Positions 63,191-64,000 of a DNA stretch of 64,000 nucleotides are shown here, piece by piece. The stretch comes from Aurelia coerulea. Taxonomy: Eukaryota; Cnidaria; Scyphozoa; Semaeostomeae; Ulmaridae. The translations under genes and the position numbers were made by a program. The DNA is taken from assembly GCA_039566865.1 (NCBI GenBank), contig CM076959.1, positions 10,027,501 through 10,091,500 of the forward strand. The letters run 5' to 3'. Below the pieces are notes generated by a model that had not been told where the DNA came from, made no database searches, and saw nothing but the letters and a program-made list of their open reading frames with translations. The first letter of the stretch is position 1; the number at the start of each line of letters is the position of its first letter.

Positions 63191-64000
63191 AGTTTTTTCT
63201 TTAGTCTCATTTTGGCTTTACTACATAAACAAACATCGGTTAATTGAATGTTTATTTTCTCAAAAAAAAAACAAAATTAAAACACAAAAAGTGTCAATTA
63301 AAGTACTTTAGTAGCTACAATTTGTATTATAAAGAGTATTGCACTCATCGCTCTTTAAAACTTTAGTTCTGCAAGTTACTTCTTTTATAGCACTATATTA
63401 GTGCTGCAGCAACCATTCTTTGAAACATTACTATAGACATTAGTTTTTTCTTTCGCCGCAATTTATATTTAGTGCATCAACAAACATCGATTAATGAAAC
63501 GTTTATTTTCCAAACGAAAACAAAATGTAGACACAAAAAGTTTCGATTAACGTAATTTATTAGCTACAATTTCTATTAAAAAGAGTATTGGACTCATCGC
63601 TCTTTAAAACTTTAGTCCTGCCAGTTACTTCTTTTAAAGCACTATATTAGTACTGCAGCAACCATTCTTTGAAACGTTACTATAGACATTAGCTTTTTCT
63701 TTAGGCTCATTTTGGCTTTACTGCATAAACAAATATCGATCAATAAAATGTTTATTTTCTCAAAGAAAACAAAATAAAAGCACAAAAAGTGTCCTTCAAC
63801 GTACTTTAGTAGCTACAATTTATATTACAAAGAGTATTGCACTCATCGTTCTTTAAAACTTTAGTCCTGCCAGTTACTTCTTTTAAAGCTTAGTGCTGCA
63901 GCTGCTTAGTGCTTAGCTGCTTAAAGATTAGTGCTGCAGCAACCATTCTTTGAAATATTACTATAGACATTAGCTTTTTTATTTAGTCTCATTTTGGCTT
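63191..64000 (+). repeat. Satellite segment matching about 10,660-11,470
   Basis: Carries the private variant TTTCGCCGCAATTTATATTT, otherwise seen only at about 10,930 and 41,890, where the other members read CGCCTC. It also carries an expanded junction at 63,889. The join at about 63,190 lies in the shared CATTAGTTTTTTCTTT tract, as expected for exchange between homologous but non-allelic monomers. The window ends inside a monomer. Confidence 0.78.

Larger units (their letters stand above)
50833..64000 (+). repeat. Satellite DNA array, right arm
   Basis: The same 249 bp satellite resumes in the same orientation immediately after the island and runs to the window edge, about 53 monomers. The first unit starts part-way through a monomer, at TTCTCAAAGAAAAC, which is exactly where the left arm broke off. 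The first 1-1.5 kb holds comparatively idiosyncratic monomers, for example one with AAAAAAATATCGATT near 51,053 and one with AAAGGGAGCGAAAG near 51,587. From 57.4 kb onwards the units resemble those at the start of the window. No gene is visible. Confidence 0.97.

Noticed and set aside
1..64000. CRISPR-like array
   Set aside because: Direct repeats abound, but units are about 249 bp and contiguous with no unique spacers, and there are no cas-like genes. This is satellite DNA.

Overview
This window shows no convincing protein-coding or RNA gene. It is almost entirely one AT-rich tandem satellite DNA with a basic monomer of about 249 bp. I estimate 235-240 monomers in head-to-tail, plus-strand orientation. 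A single 4.9 kb non-satellite island (about 45,918-50,832) interrupts the array. This is eukaryotic, non-coding, probably heterochromatic DNA. Length, simple-sequence tracts, minisatellites and the island's Helentron-like architecture suggest an animal, plausibly a marine invertebrate such as a mollusc. The taxon is an inference only.

Layout. The left array (1-45,917) and right array (50,833-64,000) are built from several monomer subfamilies in ordered higher-order blocks. Nested duplications can be read off the coordinates: (i) a segmental duplication of about 14 kb, 1-14,287 against 30,931-44,978; (ii) a 5,519 bp periodicity, 15,481-20,565 against 21,000-26,084; (iii) a 1,525 bp hexamer and a 780 bp trimer inside it; (iv) a 2,987 bp periodicity, about 26,480-29,265 against 29,470-32,250; (v) a 1,738 bp tandem pair, 51,831-53,568 and 53,569-55,306; (vi) a third diverged copy of the first 8 kb at about 57,420-63,190. 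This is the pattern expected from repeated unequal exchange, or from rolling-circle amplification and reintegration.

The island is a head-to-tail pair of elements, E1 (45,918-48,415) and E2 (48,416-50,832). Both begin with the same 345 bp left module and end with the same 166 bp right module, but their cores differ. E1 carries an approximately 95 bp minisatellite and E2 an approximately 117 bp minisatellite. The right module ends in a perfect 10 bp-stem palindrome, and just before it lies an imperfect inverted copy of the left end. Removing the island restores an intact satellite monomer with no lost base. I infer a tandem insertion of non-autonomous Helentron-like (HINE-type) rolling-circle elements.

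Every open frame I examined is a by-product of repeat homogenisation or low complexity, and none begins with ATG. I found no hidden enzymatic or defence system. The interesting biology is the array's amplification history, a recurrent hairpin in each monomer with an expanded variant, and the twin mobile element.
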